A stretch of 64,000 bases of DNA from Coniferiporia sulphurascens. Its lineage: Eukaryota > Basidiomycota > Agaricomycetes > Hymenochaetales > Hymenochaetaceae. The stretch is taken from positions 1,178,001 to 1,242,000 of the forward strand of contig NBBA01000003.1 in assembly GCA_002794785.1 (NCBI GenBank), read 5' to 3'. Positions 45,097 through 57,806 of the stretch are shown here, piece after piece (position 1 is the first letter of the stretch; every line of letters begins with the position of its first letter). A program made the position numbers and the translations under genes. The notes under the pieces were generated by a model. The model was not told the DNA's origin and did no database searches. It saw only the letters and a program-made list of their open reading frames with translations.

Positions 45097-48000
45097 TTAC
45101 TTTGCGTCGCGATCATCAAGTATCTCAAGACTCATGCCCTCCTCCAGCGAAAGTTCACCCTCTCCTCCCTCAAACTGATACCGAGCGTGAGCAGGACGAC
45201 CCTCTTCTAATGCTGCACCCAACCCCATTGCCTCCGAAGGTGTTTCAGCTCGTCGGAAATGGTCGCCGTCGTGATCTTGAGGGGAGAAGGTTTCGCCTGC
45301 CGCGACACCATCGGTATGGTCCTCCTCGCCCTTCGAGTAATTAGTTTCAAACGGCGACGGGCCAAGAATCGTCGTACGCGTCGCCGCATTGATGTGTTCC
45401 AGCAACGACGACGGACGCTGATGCAATGAATCATCGTCCTCATCATATGCAGCATAGTCGGCCTTATTGGTATCTCGCCTTGCGAATAAGGTCCATAAGA
45501 TACCAAGTAAAACTAAAAAGAAAACTACGCCGGCAGCGATGGCTATGGAAATAAGAATGACAACACCAACGGCTAAGAAATCTGCGAATCCTCTGTAAGA
45601 TGTCAGAAGCTATGAAAGTGCGCCACCACTTACGACGTTGTTCGAACGTGAAATTCTGGATTGATGAAAACAACGAAGAGATCATCCCTTGGGAGCCCGC
45701 AGATGTTGATGTCGTGATATACGGGAAGAACGTTTGGCCATCAAACAGTACAGATGAGGCATTACCGAAAGATGAAGAGACGAGAGAACCAGATACGAGG
45801 AGCATACGATCTTGCTCAATTATCGAATTAGCAGTATGCGTATCCTGCAGTGGGACGAGCGCCAGCTGGGAGATATTGGTCGCGGAGTCGAACCCGGAGT
45901 CTGGCGAAACGTAAGTATACAGTCATCGGCCTCGAAATAATCGATTAATAACTTACCAATCGTACTCCAGATCACGCCGTCCCAGTGGGTGAGGAAAGAT
46001 GAGGCTCCGTCAAATGACCTGAACAATCAGGTCAAATCTGATCAAAAAGAAAAAGAGTAATGATACAACTTACTGTCCAGCCGCAAATATGCTGCTCGAG
46101 TTGCCATCATCCACAGCCAAAGCCGTGACAGGGCCAGGAATACTACTGCCACCTCCAACAGCACTCCACGTCGAGTTATCAAACGCAAACATCGCTACGT
46201 TGGCGGTCGTGCCGTCAGATAAGACTATAGAACCGGAAGCAAAGAGGAGTTCTTGGTTATCCTATAAACATTCCGTTAAAAAGAGCCAGGACTCAGGAAG
46301 AATAAAGGAACGCTTACTCCTCCATAAGCAACGCTTGCTACCTCCCCGGTTATGCCAGGACCCAGCTGAGACCATTGCTTCGTGGTAACATCCAATTGAC
46401 AAATGCCCGAACAGCTAGTGGTGCCTGCCGTGGAAAATGATCCCGCGACGATGACTGTATTTGCCTTTGCCGAAGAAGCCGTTAAGGAACGAACGACGAC
46501 TTCGGACCCTGACGAAGCTTGCAGAGACTGTAACCCAGACATATCAAGCGCTTGAGTGTCTAGATTGTAGATAGCTATCCCATTGACATTGGCTCCGCTG
46601 ACACTGAATTCCCCGCCAACATATAGAATATCGCTTGCAACGAGCAGCGTGCGTACCGTCCCATTAACGGGATTCCCTGTCAAACCCTGTGCAACGCCCG
46701 ATGCCGAATCGTATATCACGATTCCTGAGAAATCTGACGCATCCAACGGAAAAGAAAAGTTCCCTCCTAGGATCACTCTATCTTTTGAGTCTGAACTATT
46801 TGTCCAAAATACGCCACTGAGTACAGCCGGTGCGGGTGTTGCCGGATCCTTTGGCAGGGGTGCAGCTGAAACGGATTGACGCCTGTACAAGTTCATGAAG
46901 CGAGATGTAGAGAACCAACTGAACGCAGGGCCCCTAGCGTGACGTCTCTTGTTCTGTGAGACGGCCAGCGTCGAGCTATTGGTGTTGTCTTGCAGCTGTA
47001 AATTTAGACTGGTGACCTCGGGCACGCCATCACTATCGTCATCACCATTCTGCAGCATAACAAAACCTGTGGCGCCGAATTTGAGCGAAGAGACGACGTT
47101 CCCTGCGAGTATTTGTGTCTGGTCCGTGCCATTCCCAACAAACGACATGCTACCAATAAGGAATCCACCAGAGTTCGCCCACGTTGCATTGCTAACGTCC
47201 CATACCGCAAACCCGGCGGCCGCCGTGCCAGAACTATCTCCGGCAGCTGAAAGGAGTTTCGTAAAGTTACCAGCAATTTCAACTTGATCATTGACGAAGT
47301 TGACGCTGGTAACAGCACCATCCACACCCGCGTCAAAAGGGGTCCATGAATCAGCGCTGACATTATACGAGACAATACCGCGCGCCTTTCCACCTGTGCT
47401 CGAAGAATTTGTGTCTGTGAACGAGCCACCGACGTACAACATATCACCACTCAGTACCATGGACGTCACAGGGCCATTGAGGCCGCCATCAGACAAAGTC
47501 GTGAGTGAATCACCCTTATACGCTACGATGTTGGTTCCGACCGCGAATGAGAAATTGCCACCAAGAAAAATCGCGCCCGACGAATGATGCGCAACTGCTG
47601 CAACGACATCTGTCGTAGATGATACTTCACTGTCACCGATTGCATTGAAGAGCTGGAATGAGACGTTGTCGAGGTCCGTCTCAGTAGCGTTCGACAGCGT
47701 GCTGGCTGCATTCACGGTAGCACTGTCACTTAGAGGCCATTCAAAGAACCCGAAACCCTGATGCGTAGTTGTCGAGTTGCTGACAACAGCAGGCCCACTG
47801 TTACTCGAATTACTTATCACCGACGTTAGGGAAAGTTCAATCCTATCGGCGACAAGCTCGTATTGTCCATTTTGTCCGGTCCCGGCTGGATCATCCGCCA
47901 GGGACATTGTGACTGTTGCAACAAAGTTTGGGGACGAAGGCGTCACTGGGCCACTGTAGATTAGCTGCGATGTGTCCACCTGGACTTGCTGAGAGACAGT

Positions 48001-49562
48001 GGTGACCTGAGGTGCGATAGCTCCGCCAGGGAAAAAGGTTACTTTAACGCTCGTCCGTGCATCGCAGTCTTGAAAATTAGTGCACCCTGGAATAAGCAGT
48101 TTCACGTCGTAATTTCCCGATGCTGAAACGTATGGCATCCACGTGATACTGGGGCTATCCGCGGGAGGAGTATTTACAGCAACAGATGCGGCCAGAATAC
48201 TTTGAACAGTGCCTGCAATATCCGTTGAGACGTCTTTCTCCGTCCATTGACCGACAAGAGTAACGTTAGACGCGTTTGGAGCAAAGCAAGAAACATTATT
48301 CTGCGAAGAGACCGCGGAGGCAAAAGCTCCAGACGAGAGGAGTTGCATAATATGTAAGCCCGAACTGGCACCAGTCCATTCCGACAATGTCAACTGGAAA
48401 CCAGTCAGATCCACATCATTGGCAAAAAGGAAATCTTGGTATAGGACGGAGGAATCCGTTGAGAGAGGACAAAGGTCACTGCACGTTTGGTTGACTCCGG
48501 TAATCGGGTCGACGTAAGTGAGCGTTTGCACGGCGTTGTCCGGTATGGTTGTCAGACTTCCAGATACAATTAAATAAAGCCACAATACACATTAAGAAAA
48601 ACTGACCTAAATCCCGTGGTTCCATGGTCGCTCTGGAATGTATTTCCCAAGCGGATACCATCCGCATTGAGATCTGCGAACTTCCGCACAGTGATGACAG
48701 CCTTGAAACCGTCCGCTGCGAACCAAGTTGATCCCGGGCCATCACCGCCAGCTGGGCAAAGGATATTGTTGATGTCGGAAAATTGGGAGTCTGTAGTCGA
48801 GGGGGACGCAGTAATATCTGCGCCCTGCAAGGGTATAGGCACCAAGGAAGAGGAGAATGGTGTGGCGCCTGAGGAGAAGGGGACATTCGGATTATTTGAA
48901 CCATTGACGGCGACCGAAGAGTTGCTTGCGAAAGCAGTAACGAAAGAGCCTGCAAAGAACAGACTCTCCGCTGAGGAATTGGTGGTTATCGATAATACTT
49001 CCGAAGCAGCACCCGACAGTCCACCAAACGGCGGCGCAGACCATGCATTGGCAGTTGTGTCCCAGACCGCCACGGCCTTTCCTGGCGAGGAGAAGGTGCC
49101 ACCAACCCACACTTTCTTGTTGGAGTCGTCGCAGAACAGTGCCTTGACCTCTCCATCGGGACCACCGCTTCCCAGAGCGTTGAATGATGCTTGGGATGGG
49201 GTGTAGGACGCGACATTGCTGGCGGAAGTGCCGTTGATGGACGAGAAGGAGCCAGCGAAGTAGATTGTGTCCCCAAGCGCACACCCTGCATTTATTTTCC
49301 CGCCAGCCTCGGTAGAGCCGAGGCGGGAAAGGGAGCCGTCAACGGCTCGAGACAAAAGGGTGGATGTGGTCGGGTCAAACGAGAGGGAGGTTGAATTATC
49401 AAATAGATCAAGACCCGCAAACGTGCCTGCGAGACCAACGTTGCCCATGCGATTGAAGTCAACCCTAGGCAACGCAGCAGACGCGAAAGACGGGAAGTGG
49501 AGAAGATAGAGGAAAACGACGAGGGCGGGAGGCGTCCACCAGCATCTTGGTATGTTGGTCAT
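45097..49562 (-). CDS. RAX2: Bud-site/polarity protein RAX2
   Basis: Rax2 is a large type I membrane glycoprotein that marks cortical sites of polarised growth. Six exons (49562-48607, 48556-46318, 46261-46074, 46018-45957, 45900-45634, 45590-45097) give 1401 aa. A signal peptide is followed by VDFNRMGNVGLAGTFAGLDLFD. Many kelch-like repeats of the form FAGSF, VGGTF, LGGNF, VGGSF and VAGSF mark the Rax2 beta-propeller region. Numerous N-glycosylation sites (NGT, NSS, NFS) are present. One transmembrane helix lies around FLAVGVVILISIAIAAGVV, and an acidic cytosolic tail of about 120 residues ends the chain. Length and layout match the family (yeast Rax2 about 1200 aa). Confidence 0.93.
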
Positions 49563-49967
49563 AGTAAAGGACGGCCAACCGACATGCGAAAGAATGCGAA
49601 AGATGACCAGTTCGCCCCGGTGAGCGCTCGGGAACGTGAGGACAGATGCAGCGTCGAGCGTCGCGTGGGTTTACAACGGGCGTTGCGAACACGGATGGGC
49701 TGGCTACTACCGAAATCAAGTCTCGCGATCACGCGATTGCGGCAACCGATTCCCACGGTTATGTACCCCCATAGGTTTTTATACCCGGGTCTGATCAAGT
49801 AAAGGTTATATTCAGAAATCTACTGTATCAGCCACGCCCCTACGGCTTTACTAGCAAATCACTCATGTCCGACAACCCCCCTACGGGCACACGGTGAGGC
49901 GATACTTGCTCGAATTTGCTGGAAACGCAGCGTCAGCACAACGCCACTACCGCGAGTTCGCCATCAC

Positions 49968-50460
49968 TTACAGTGGATTCTTGTACCGCAGCACAGCCGG
50001 TGGCTTTGCATTCTGCAAGACCAGCGTGTTCTGAGCAGACTCCTCGGACAACGCGAGGTGGTGCTCGTTCACGCGTTTCCATTCCTCTACTGATGGTGCG
50101 TAGTGTGAGAGCACACGCGTGAGCCACGGTGCTTCATGGCCCCCATCCTCTGTTGTGGTCCCCGACAACAAATCCGACGGGGCGACCTTGGCCACCACGT
50201 AAAGGCCCAAAACCGCTATGAACGTATTTCTCCAAAATGGTCCAGTAAAAACTAAAAAACAATCGTAATTTGTCACTGAGATCGGGTGTAACCCACTGGT
50301 AAGCCCAGTACGACCCACCTTCCTTGGGATACACTGTCGAGTCATGCGAGGAGTCATGGTGATGACTGTCATGCGAATCATGCGACGCAAATCGGCGCTG
50401 CCGGATACAAGGTAAAGAGAGAGTGCGTGCTGGACGCGAGACTGCCCGCAGCGCGGACAT
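49968..50460 (-). CDS. NADH:ubiquinone oxidoreductase accessory subunit (fungal 17.8-kDa type)
   Basis: Two exons (50460-50319, 50251-49968) give 141 aa. A mitochondrial presequence (MSALRAVSRPARTLSLPCIRQRRFA) precedes a His/Asp/Ser-rich stretch. Then come the conserved YPKE..FTGPFWRN, one membrane helix (TFIAVLGLYVVAKVAPS) and the matrix/intermembrane tail LSHYAPSVEEWKRVNEHHLALSEE, with the ending QNAKPPAVLRYKNP. The plan matches the fungal 17.8-kDa complex I subunit. It starts 103 bp from the ATP11 start on the other strand. Confidence 0.83.
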
Positions 50461-50563
50461 TGTAGACGACGACAAAGAGTGACCAGTAGGATTACCGTAA
50501 AGGGACAATCGGACAGTGGTCGTGTCGATCACCACGGACCGTCACACTTTTACTTCGCCCGCC
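50461..50563. promoter_or_regulatory. Shared divergent promoter of two mitochondrial genes
   Basis: Only 103 bp separate the start codons of the complex I subunit (minus) and ATP11 (plus). The sequence has no TATA box. Both transcripts must be driven from this interval, which makes co-regulation likely. Confidence 0.65.
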
Positions 50564-51741
50564 ATGTCGGCCATTGCATTCTCTCGTTGCCTGCGACAGC
50601 GAGCGCTGTCGAGCTTTATTCGGACGCCGAACTGCACTCGGGTCATCCACAGCACCTCTGGACGTTTCAACATTGCCCAGAAATATCTTGAAAAGGTTCA
50701 AAAACAAGCCCAGGAGTGAGTCTAAGGTCATTTTGCCGCTTGTTCACCCCACCACCCCCACTCACAAATTTAAACTTATTTTGGATAGGCAAGGTGTATC
50801 CGTGGATGAGCTTAAGGAGACAGCAAAGAAGCTAACCTCTACACCGTCCCCTTTACCTGAGGCGTTGAAGCTACAGGCTCGGAAAGTGGACCAGAAGCCC
50901 GTGGATGGATCTGCTAAAACATGGAAAAAGAGTGAAAGAAGAGATAATTCACCCGTAAAGGTGCGTTATGACATCTCATACAAACCAGACCTACCAATCG
51001 TCTGACCTAACCAAGCCGCTGGCAGACATCATGGACGTGTACAAGATACTACGTACGCCGCACACGGCTGAGCAATTATCAGCGTTATGGACCGCGTTTC
51101 ACGCATCCCGTTCATCGGGAACTGGACGCGGTTATCTATCCGCCTCCGTTCCCCTCCCCACGTACGAAAGTCTAATTAAAAGAGCAAAGAAGTACCCGAG
51201 CTTCATCATTCCCCTCATGCGTGAAGCATCGCAAGCTTCGACGACCGACGGCACCGCTACGGAATCAGCATACGAATTCTTCTTCATGCAATGGATGTTC
51301 CATGCTACACCATCCCTTCCCCCTCCAAGCCCCTTGGACGAGCCGCCGCTCGTGTCTTTACCACCTCCATCTCCCGAGCACCCGCTTGCGACAGTCCTTT
51401 TCACTCCCCTGCTAGAGTACAAGTCACGCACGACGTTCGCAACGCCCCACCTTGTGCTTACGCTGTACCCGGACCTTGCGCGTTCGCATTCCCTTGTATT
51501 GCTACGCGGTGAACTTACGCCGTCTCCCGCTGGTGGTGGACGCTATCTTTTGAGTCAACAGGACGCCCAGCTTCTCGCACTTGGCATGCAGCGCTTCTAT
51601 TTAGCTGGTAGCACAACGGTGCAAAGTGGACGTGAGGACAAAAATGTCACGAAACGCGCAGAGCTGCTACAAGTCTTCAACGAAAAACCTTCAGAATTCC
51701 GTTGGGAGGAGCTTCTACAACACGCAGACCCTAGCTCGTAA
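50564..51741 (+). CDS. ATP11: F1-ATPase assembly factor ATP11
   Basis: Atp11 is a mitochondrial chaperone that holds the F1 beta subunit before assembly with alpha. Three exons (50564-50715, 50789-50960, 51016-51741) give 349 aa. The start has an import presequence (MSAIAFSRCLRQRALSSFI). A helical N-terminal part (FNIAQKYLEKVQKQAQEQG) follows. The Atp11 domain runs from LADIMDVYKILRTPHTAEQLSALWTAFH through FIIPLMR, YEFFFMQWMFH, ATVLFTPLLEYK and PHLVLTLYPDLA to LQVFNEKPSEFRWEELLQHA. All splice phases agree. Divergent neighbour of a complex I subunit gene. Confidence 0.94.
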
Positions 51742-52684
51742 TGTTTTCGTATCGAACAGATACATACTACATTCGAACGCCTTACCATACCATCCACGAG
51801 TTAATGGATGGGGATCAAATTTTCAATTTACGTAATAAATGGCAAACGCGGTAGAAATCATAATTCCGATTCAAACCTACATACTGGAGGTTGTCTAGAC
51901 ATTTATTCTTCACGCAGCGCCAACCTATGGGGGTCCAGCCGAATTGTGACGGCAGATGCAGTGTCGATTAATTAGACAGAGAACGAGTAGCGATAGCTTT
52001 TCCCAGAAGAATTAATGTGACGACCTGTTACAGATTATAGGATCTTTTCTGTAGTGATTGGGACTCACATTCATCGTTAAGTAGTAGCCGGCCGAGCAAA
52101 AACTCGAAAGGAACTTGCAGCTGCTGGTAGCAATAGGACTGGAGGTGCATGCCTTAATAGTTTACTCCAATCAAAATGTTATACAGCGTTTTCCTCTTGA
52201 CGTATTCTATACATTTATTCATAAACAAGGGCCTTAAGCGCAAATGTAAATGAGGGATACATACGTGCGCTTGTGTGTAGGAGCTAGTAGAGAGACTGAC
52301 CAGGGGTTCTACTAATGATCGACGTAGAGATCGACGCTCCGGTCCGGGTAAGTACATGTGGTCAGGCACATTACATAAGGGCACTTATCGCGCCAAGGTC
52401 TCCCCGGCAATGTCATGCCACTGAAATGCGCCCAGTACTGGTCCCTGTCTTCGTGCATTGGGTAGTAATTACTCGTTTTGAACCGCAATTTATCTGAGCG
52501 AAATCACCCCTGCTGATCAGTTATGAACGGACTTCGGTATTGTAATTGAACGTCGAGGAACGAGACGAATATGAAAATGAAAAAAAAAAGTGTGCGGGAG
52601 ATCAGCGCGCGCACATGGATGCCAATGGAGCCCGCAGATAAAAGAGTTCCGGCATGAGTAGTGCTTTCTTTCCTTCCGACCGCC
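51742..52684. other. Intergenic, no gene seen
   Basis: About 0.9 kb of AT-rich sequence with no frame of coding quality; the promoter of the permease gene lies at its right end. Confidence 0.5.
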
Positions 52685-54833
52685 ATGGTCTCTGGAACGC
52701 ACCCTCGATCGGATTCGTCATCTGACGAACAAGTCGACAAGGAAAAGTACCTCGGCGGCGAAGGTCAACCTGGGCCAGAACACCACGTCGTCAACGCCCA
52801 GGATGAGGCTCCTGATGCTTTCTACGTCCAGAAGTATGGCGTCTTAGGTCCTTTCCTTTCAAAGCTCTTTGCAAGCGGCGTGGAGGCAAGAGGCGTCCAG
52901 CGCGTTCCGGAGGATGAGAGGGATCCGAAGAACATGTGGAACAAGTACGTCGGCTCTTGGTTCGACCGAGTGTCTGCTAAATGTATATTTCCAAAACCGC
53001 TTGTATAGCTTGCTCATGTGGTGGTGAGCTCTTACCCACGTCCTGTCCGGCATTCAGCTTCTCATTTCCGTCTTCCGTCTTAGGTCCGTTAACACTGTAT
53101 TGACAACGATCCCAATTGGTGTCCTTGCTCAGGAGTTTTACACACTCACTTTACCGTGAGTTTTGATGATTCTAACTAGCTGGGCATAATTCTAAACCTG
53201 CGAACGATAGTCATGCTATCGCAACCATATTTTGCTTCGGTGCTCTCGGTGCCCTTGGTACTGCTTTTATAGCAACGCTGGGCCCGCAGACAGGTCTCCG
53301 TACTATGATCATCTCACGATATAGCTCCGGTTACTTCGGTTGTACTATCTATTCTATCTTGAATATCCTTACGCAGTACGTCAAATTTGCTCCTGCGCCA
53401 CCTTTCGATTTAATAGGTGACCGCATTTAGACTCGGCTTCTCCACAACCTGCGTTATCTTGGGCGGACAGACTCTCGCATCCATCAATCCAGGAACGCTT
53501 CCTCTTGTGGTTGGGATCATCATAGTCTCTATCTGCAGCTTGATCCCCTGTTTCGTTGGATACAATCTTATCCACGTCTATGAGCGCTATGCGTGGATGG
53601 TAGTGACAATTATAATGCTGATGCTGTGGGGCCTGGGCGGGAAAGCTGGTTTTGATCTTAACGCACAAAAACCGCTTGAGGATACCGGCAGGAATCTTGC
53701 TGGAGATGTTTTGAGTTTTGGCGGGATTGTCTTCGGTTCTTTTACTGGTGTGAGTTACATAATGAAATCACGCTTTGTTTATTCTGACCCCGTAAACTTG
53801 TGTGTTCTAGTGGGCACCGGTAGCGGCCGACTACAATTGCAGACTTCCTGCCAATTCGCCACCAACCAAAGTGTTTCTACTCACCTTTTTTGGACTATTC
53901 ATTCCAATCACATTTGTCGAGATTCTTGGAGCCGCTTTAATGACGATCACAGACCCGGCTTACACGGATGCTTTTGCCAATGGAAGTACGGGCGGTCTAT
54001 TGAGTCAAGTACTTTCCCCTTGGAAGGGCGGCGGAAAGTTTATTCTTACTCTACTCGCCCTTTCTGTCATGTGAGTGATTTATATCCCTTCTCCAACGTT
54101 TATTGATACGAAAGTTTTTCCGCAGAGCAAATAATATTCCGAACACGTACTCTGCTGGACTTTCTATGCAAGCATTGGGGCGTCCCTTCGCACTTGTTCC
54201 TCGTTTCCTCTGGACCTTCCTTGCTTTCGTTATCTACACTGTAGCCGGCGTTGCAGGACGCGAACACTTCTCAGAGATTTTGTACGCCGGTCCATCTTCT
54301 TCATAATCATCCATTGTTACTCATCACCGGATCACCCCCTTATACTTGATACTTTTTTTAGGTCCAACTTCCTTTCAATTCTCTCGTACTGGACTGCGTT
54401 CTTTATTGCGATCGTCGCGGAAGAACATTTTATTTTCCGCAGGAAAGGTGGCCCGTTGGGCGGATACGACTTGGATGCGTACGACGATATTAAGAGGTAT
54501 GTGGTGAAGTCATTGATTTTGCACGCATTTTATTCCTGGATTGAAAATTTCTTCCCAGATTACCGCTCGGTGCTGCAGGTATTTTTGCTGGTTGCTGCGG
54601 TGTTGCTGGAGCCGTGGTCGGCATGGCCGAAGCTTGGTACGTCGGACCGATAGGTGCACGCATAGGTACTTTCGGCGGCGATCTTGGCTTTGAAGTGAGT
54701 AATCTCCTCGGCGATCGTGGTTTGCTCAATAGGCATTAATCTCATCCTTCCTCTAATAAAGCTCGCGGCTGCGTTCGCTGCAGTGACATATCCGCCATTG
54801 CGTTGGCTCGAAATACGTTACACCGGTCGATAG
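52685..54833 (+). CDS. FCY2: NCS1-family purine-cytosine permease
   Basis: Proton symporter for cytosine and purines in the plasma membrane. Ten exons (52685-52944, 53009-53023, 53084-53155, 53211-53375, 53431-53749, 53811-54070, 54126-54281, 54362-54496, 54559-54694, 54762-54833) give 529 aa. The acidic cytosolic N-terminus ends in VEARGVQRVPEDERDPKNMWNN. Characteristic segments follow: PIGVLAQEFYTLTLP, GPQTGLRTMIISRYSSGY, ILGGQTLASIN, WAPVAADYNCRLP, FIFRRKGGPLGGYDLDAYDD, GAVVGMAEAWYVGPIGARIG, and the end RWLEIRYTGR. Exon 2 is only 15 nt. Phases agree throughout. Gene symbol by family, not by proven orthology. Confidence 0.92.
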
Positions 54834-54967
54834 TTACATTTACGAGAGCAACTCCCGCATGTCTGGCATCTGCACTGAGTGTCAATTCCTTTCTGTTTCT
54901 TTTTCTCAGGTACGAGTACTAGTGTAGTGTGTTTTGTAGGTCTGCTGTAATTCAATGTTTGATCGTG

Positions 54968-56715
54968 TTATGCTTTCCATTTCCACGTCCCTTTCTCCTT
55001 GGCATCGCACCACCGAACGTAAGCAACGCAAATACTCGCACCGACCAGTAGGACCCCATCGTAGACAACGAGATCGTTATACCTCTTCTTCAAAACACTG
55101 AGTCCAAACACCGTGTCGAAGGACGTCCCCCGACTGTGGCTCCCCAAAATCACGCCAGCAATAGGGGGTCCTGCTATCGCTCCAAGCCCACGAAGAAAGT
55201 AGATAGAGCCATTGACGGCGTCGTAGTTCTGCACGCCGTAAACTTCCGTGATTGTTGTGGGAAGCAACGCGTTGTATCCACCGGCGAGAATTCCGTACGA
55301 AACGACGAAGACGATGAAGCGCACATGCGACGCGTTGTACCAAAACGCGAGCACGGATAAAGAAGACAAAAGAACCTGATAAATTTATTAGCAATTGAGT
55401 GTAAGTATCTAATTACCTATATAATTGGTACCCTGCTTACGCTGATTACCAGAGTGTTTTGTCGTCCAACGCGGTCTGCCAGGATGCCCATGACGATGCG
55501 TGCTATGCTGTTTACGGCATTATATAGCGCTAGCAGTAAAGACCCCGTCGAACTCGAATATCCGAGAACAGAAGTCGAGAACGTGTTGAGGTAGAAGAGG
55601 GGCACGATATTCCCAGCTGCCTGCAAGAAACACCCTACTGCCTGTATAAGGAGAAATGATATCAACACAGAATCAAGCTACTTAAACATCTCGACGCACT
55701 TGAGCCAAGAAGGTGCCCCTCATCACAAGGTTTCCATTTAGCCTGGTCGAACCCGGCCCCCCGCGCCTCCGAGCCTCAAACCCCGGCGGTTGCTTTGGCA
55801 CGCAAGCGACGGGGGCCATCAATACCAATGTCATTAGCCCCAGGATCCTGAGCGTCCACCGTCCACCGACTTTATCGGTTAAAAGTGTTTGAACGACGGG
55901 CGCTAGTACCAAGCCGCCGACGCCGTTGCCTGAGAGTATGAGACCCATGGCAAATCCGCGGTGACTATCGAAATAGCGCGGGGCGAGGGACATAATAGGG
56001 AAGTAAACAAGCGTGGCGCCGATCCCATAGAGAAGCGCCTGAGTGAGAAAAAGATGCCATAGCTAAGATGTGTGTGTATATGTGTGCCTTTGTGAGCCCC
56101 CTTGTTTGACCTGTCTGAAGCGGAACATACTTTCGTGCTGAAACTAGCCAAGAAAAGTCCCAGGCTCATGATGACTGTTCCGGTTAAAGTTATAAACTTG
56201 AGGTTTTTAGTCCTAACAATAAGTGGGTTGACAAAGATGCCTCCACCCCAGGTTAGGCCGTACCCCAGGGTCCCCACAAGAGAGACGAGCGCGTCCTGAC
56301 CCTGTGCGTCTGTTATATTTGTCTGCGGGGACGTGTAGAACTCCTGAAGAAAGATTTACGACAAGTCAGTGTTAAAACTTCTGTGGTACACACTGAAGTT
56401 TATTTGGAATTTGGGACTACTGGCCTGAAATACACCATAAACGGTGTTTAAACCAATTATCCAAAAGATCATGATGAATCCGCTGATCAACAGAAGGACT
56501 TGGTATCGACGAGTTGGTCTGGAATCCAACACGGCATCTCGAGGTGGATCGAGAGTCCCGGGAACACCGGCGTTGATCTCATCGAGCTCGACCTCGTTCG
56601 AAATTCTGGAAGTAGCGGCTGCCTGGTCGTTTGGTGGACTGGCAACTCGCGATACTATCTGTGATGTACGGACTTCTCGGATGCGACCGTGCTGATCGCA
56701 ACTTTGCGAGGCCAT
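54968..56715 (-). CDS. MFS transporter of the monocarboxylate-permease type
   Basis: Five exons (56715-56425, 56343-56131, 56062-55700, 55641-55441, 55375-54968) give 491 aa. After a disordered acidic N-terminus come twelve predicted membrane segments beginning VLLLISGFIMIFWIIGLNTVYGVFQ. The family features GTLGYGLTWGGGIF, LWHLFLTQALLYGIGA, FDSHRGFAMGLILSGNGVGGL, MGILADRVGRQNTL, and RFIVFVVSYGILAGGYNALLPTT are present. Fungal relatives (Mch group) are called monocarboxylate transporters, but most have no proven substrate. The first intron is modelled with a GC donor (CAG|GCCAGT). The gene ends 134 bp from the end of the convergent permease gene. Confidence 0.88.
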
Positions 56716-57686
56716 TATTTTCGAAACTTGCGTAACCGTTCGACTACAACTTTTCAGGGTGTAGTTGGCCCAACAGCTCTTGTAGCAGCAAGTAAGAGCT
56801 ACACATAGAATAATACAAAAGCGCTGCGCATGTCCGACGGATGCCGCATAGACCGGACCTGACCACAGCCAATAGGAATGTCGGGTATGCCTAAACGAGG
56901 ATCGCCGGCCTAATGTCGTGACTTTACTTAAGCAGCGAGCTCGTAACGGTACACTTGTCACTTGTCCTACCAGTTCGGATTAAACTTGCTTTTGGAAACA
57001 TTCGATAGGTCCAGTGGCGTGCTGTCCTGGTTCGAATGAACAACTGACTAGTGACAACGACGCGGGCACCGATGGCTCGCGCAACTGTGATGACGCCGGA
57101 CCTCTACGCCTCACTCTAGTTTTGTACTCGGTTTGTAGTCAACCTGTAGGTTGTTTTGTCGGACGCCTGAGTCGCAAATCGCTGTGTTTATATACCTCCT
57201 ATCTCAGATGCTTTGCCTCGTCAAAAAACAGTCGATCCAAATATTGTTAGATCGATCCATGTACTAACCCTAATCCCTATTCAATTGATAGGCCACCCGT
57301 CATATTTGCGTACCTCCCCGAGAAGAAACGAGGCCGAAGACTGGTCCAATTTCATGATCCTAGATTATAAGCATTACTCCTCACGGCAACTACTGGTCTG
57401 GAAACATCCTGGTATCGCATCATTTGAAACTTTCACTTGCGCTCTCAAGGAATTCCTGTTTATATTTGCGGAGGACCCTAGTGATCAAATAAGCTTACTA
57501 GGCAACCCTCAAAAATACACATCCCCTGCTGCAGTATTGTTTCAAAAAACGATTCCCCGAACGAACCCTTCTCCGGCCTTCGACAGAGCTTGATCATCCT
57601 TCATCAATATGCTAATGTTCTTCCGGGGCTTGCCGGTCTCATTACAGGCCCAGCACGTCTTCCAAACGCTATCGGTTGCAAGTGGC
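56716..57686. other. Intergenic, no gene seen
   Basis: No conserved protein. Frames at 57213-57593 and 57014-57250 lack motifs, hydrophobic pattern or matching splice sites. Confidence 0.45.
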
Positions 57687-57696
57687 TATATAAAAG
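57687..57696 (+). promoter_or_regulatory. TATA box upstream of the DUF6533 gene
   Basis: The sequence tatataaaag lies about 120 bases before the ATG at 57807, on the coding strand. Confidence 0.5.
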
Positions 57697-57806
57697 GGCA
57701 AAGAGATTCCGCGTTCAGCATAATCCTCCCCTTCCCCCAAGTGTTCACTTTCCCTCTACCTTCGACGCCAAAACACCTGTGCATAAAATCCCCCCTCCTC
57801 CCCCTC

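Noticed and set aside
46276..48585. 769-residue minus-strand frame taken as its own gene
   Set aside because: It is the second exon of RAX2 plus intron read-through at both ends.
50968..51741. Separate 257-residue gene
   Set aside because: Its first residues are intron sequence; the frame is exon 3 of ATP11, joined in phase at 50960/51016.
53417..53430. Acceptor at 53416 giving VTAFRLGF in the permease
   Set aside because: It breaks the phase; the acceptor 14 bases later gives LTQLGFSTT, as the family requires.
57003..57045. A-box-like taggtccagtgg followed by ggttcgaat
   Set aside because: Spacing between the two boxes is far too short for a tRNA and no acceptor stem pairs.
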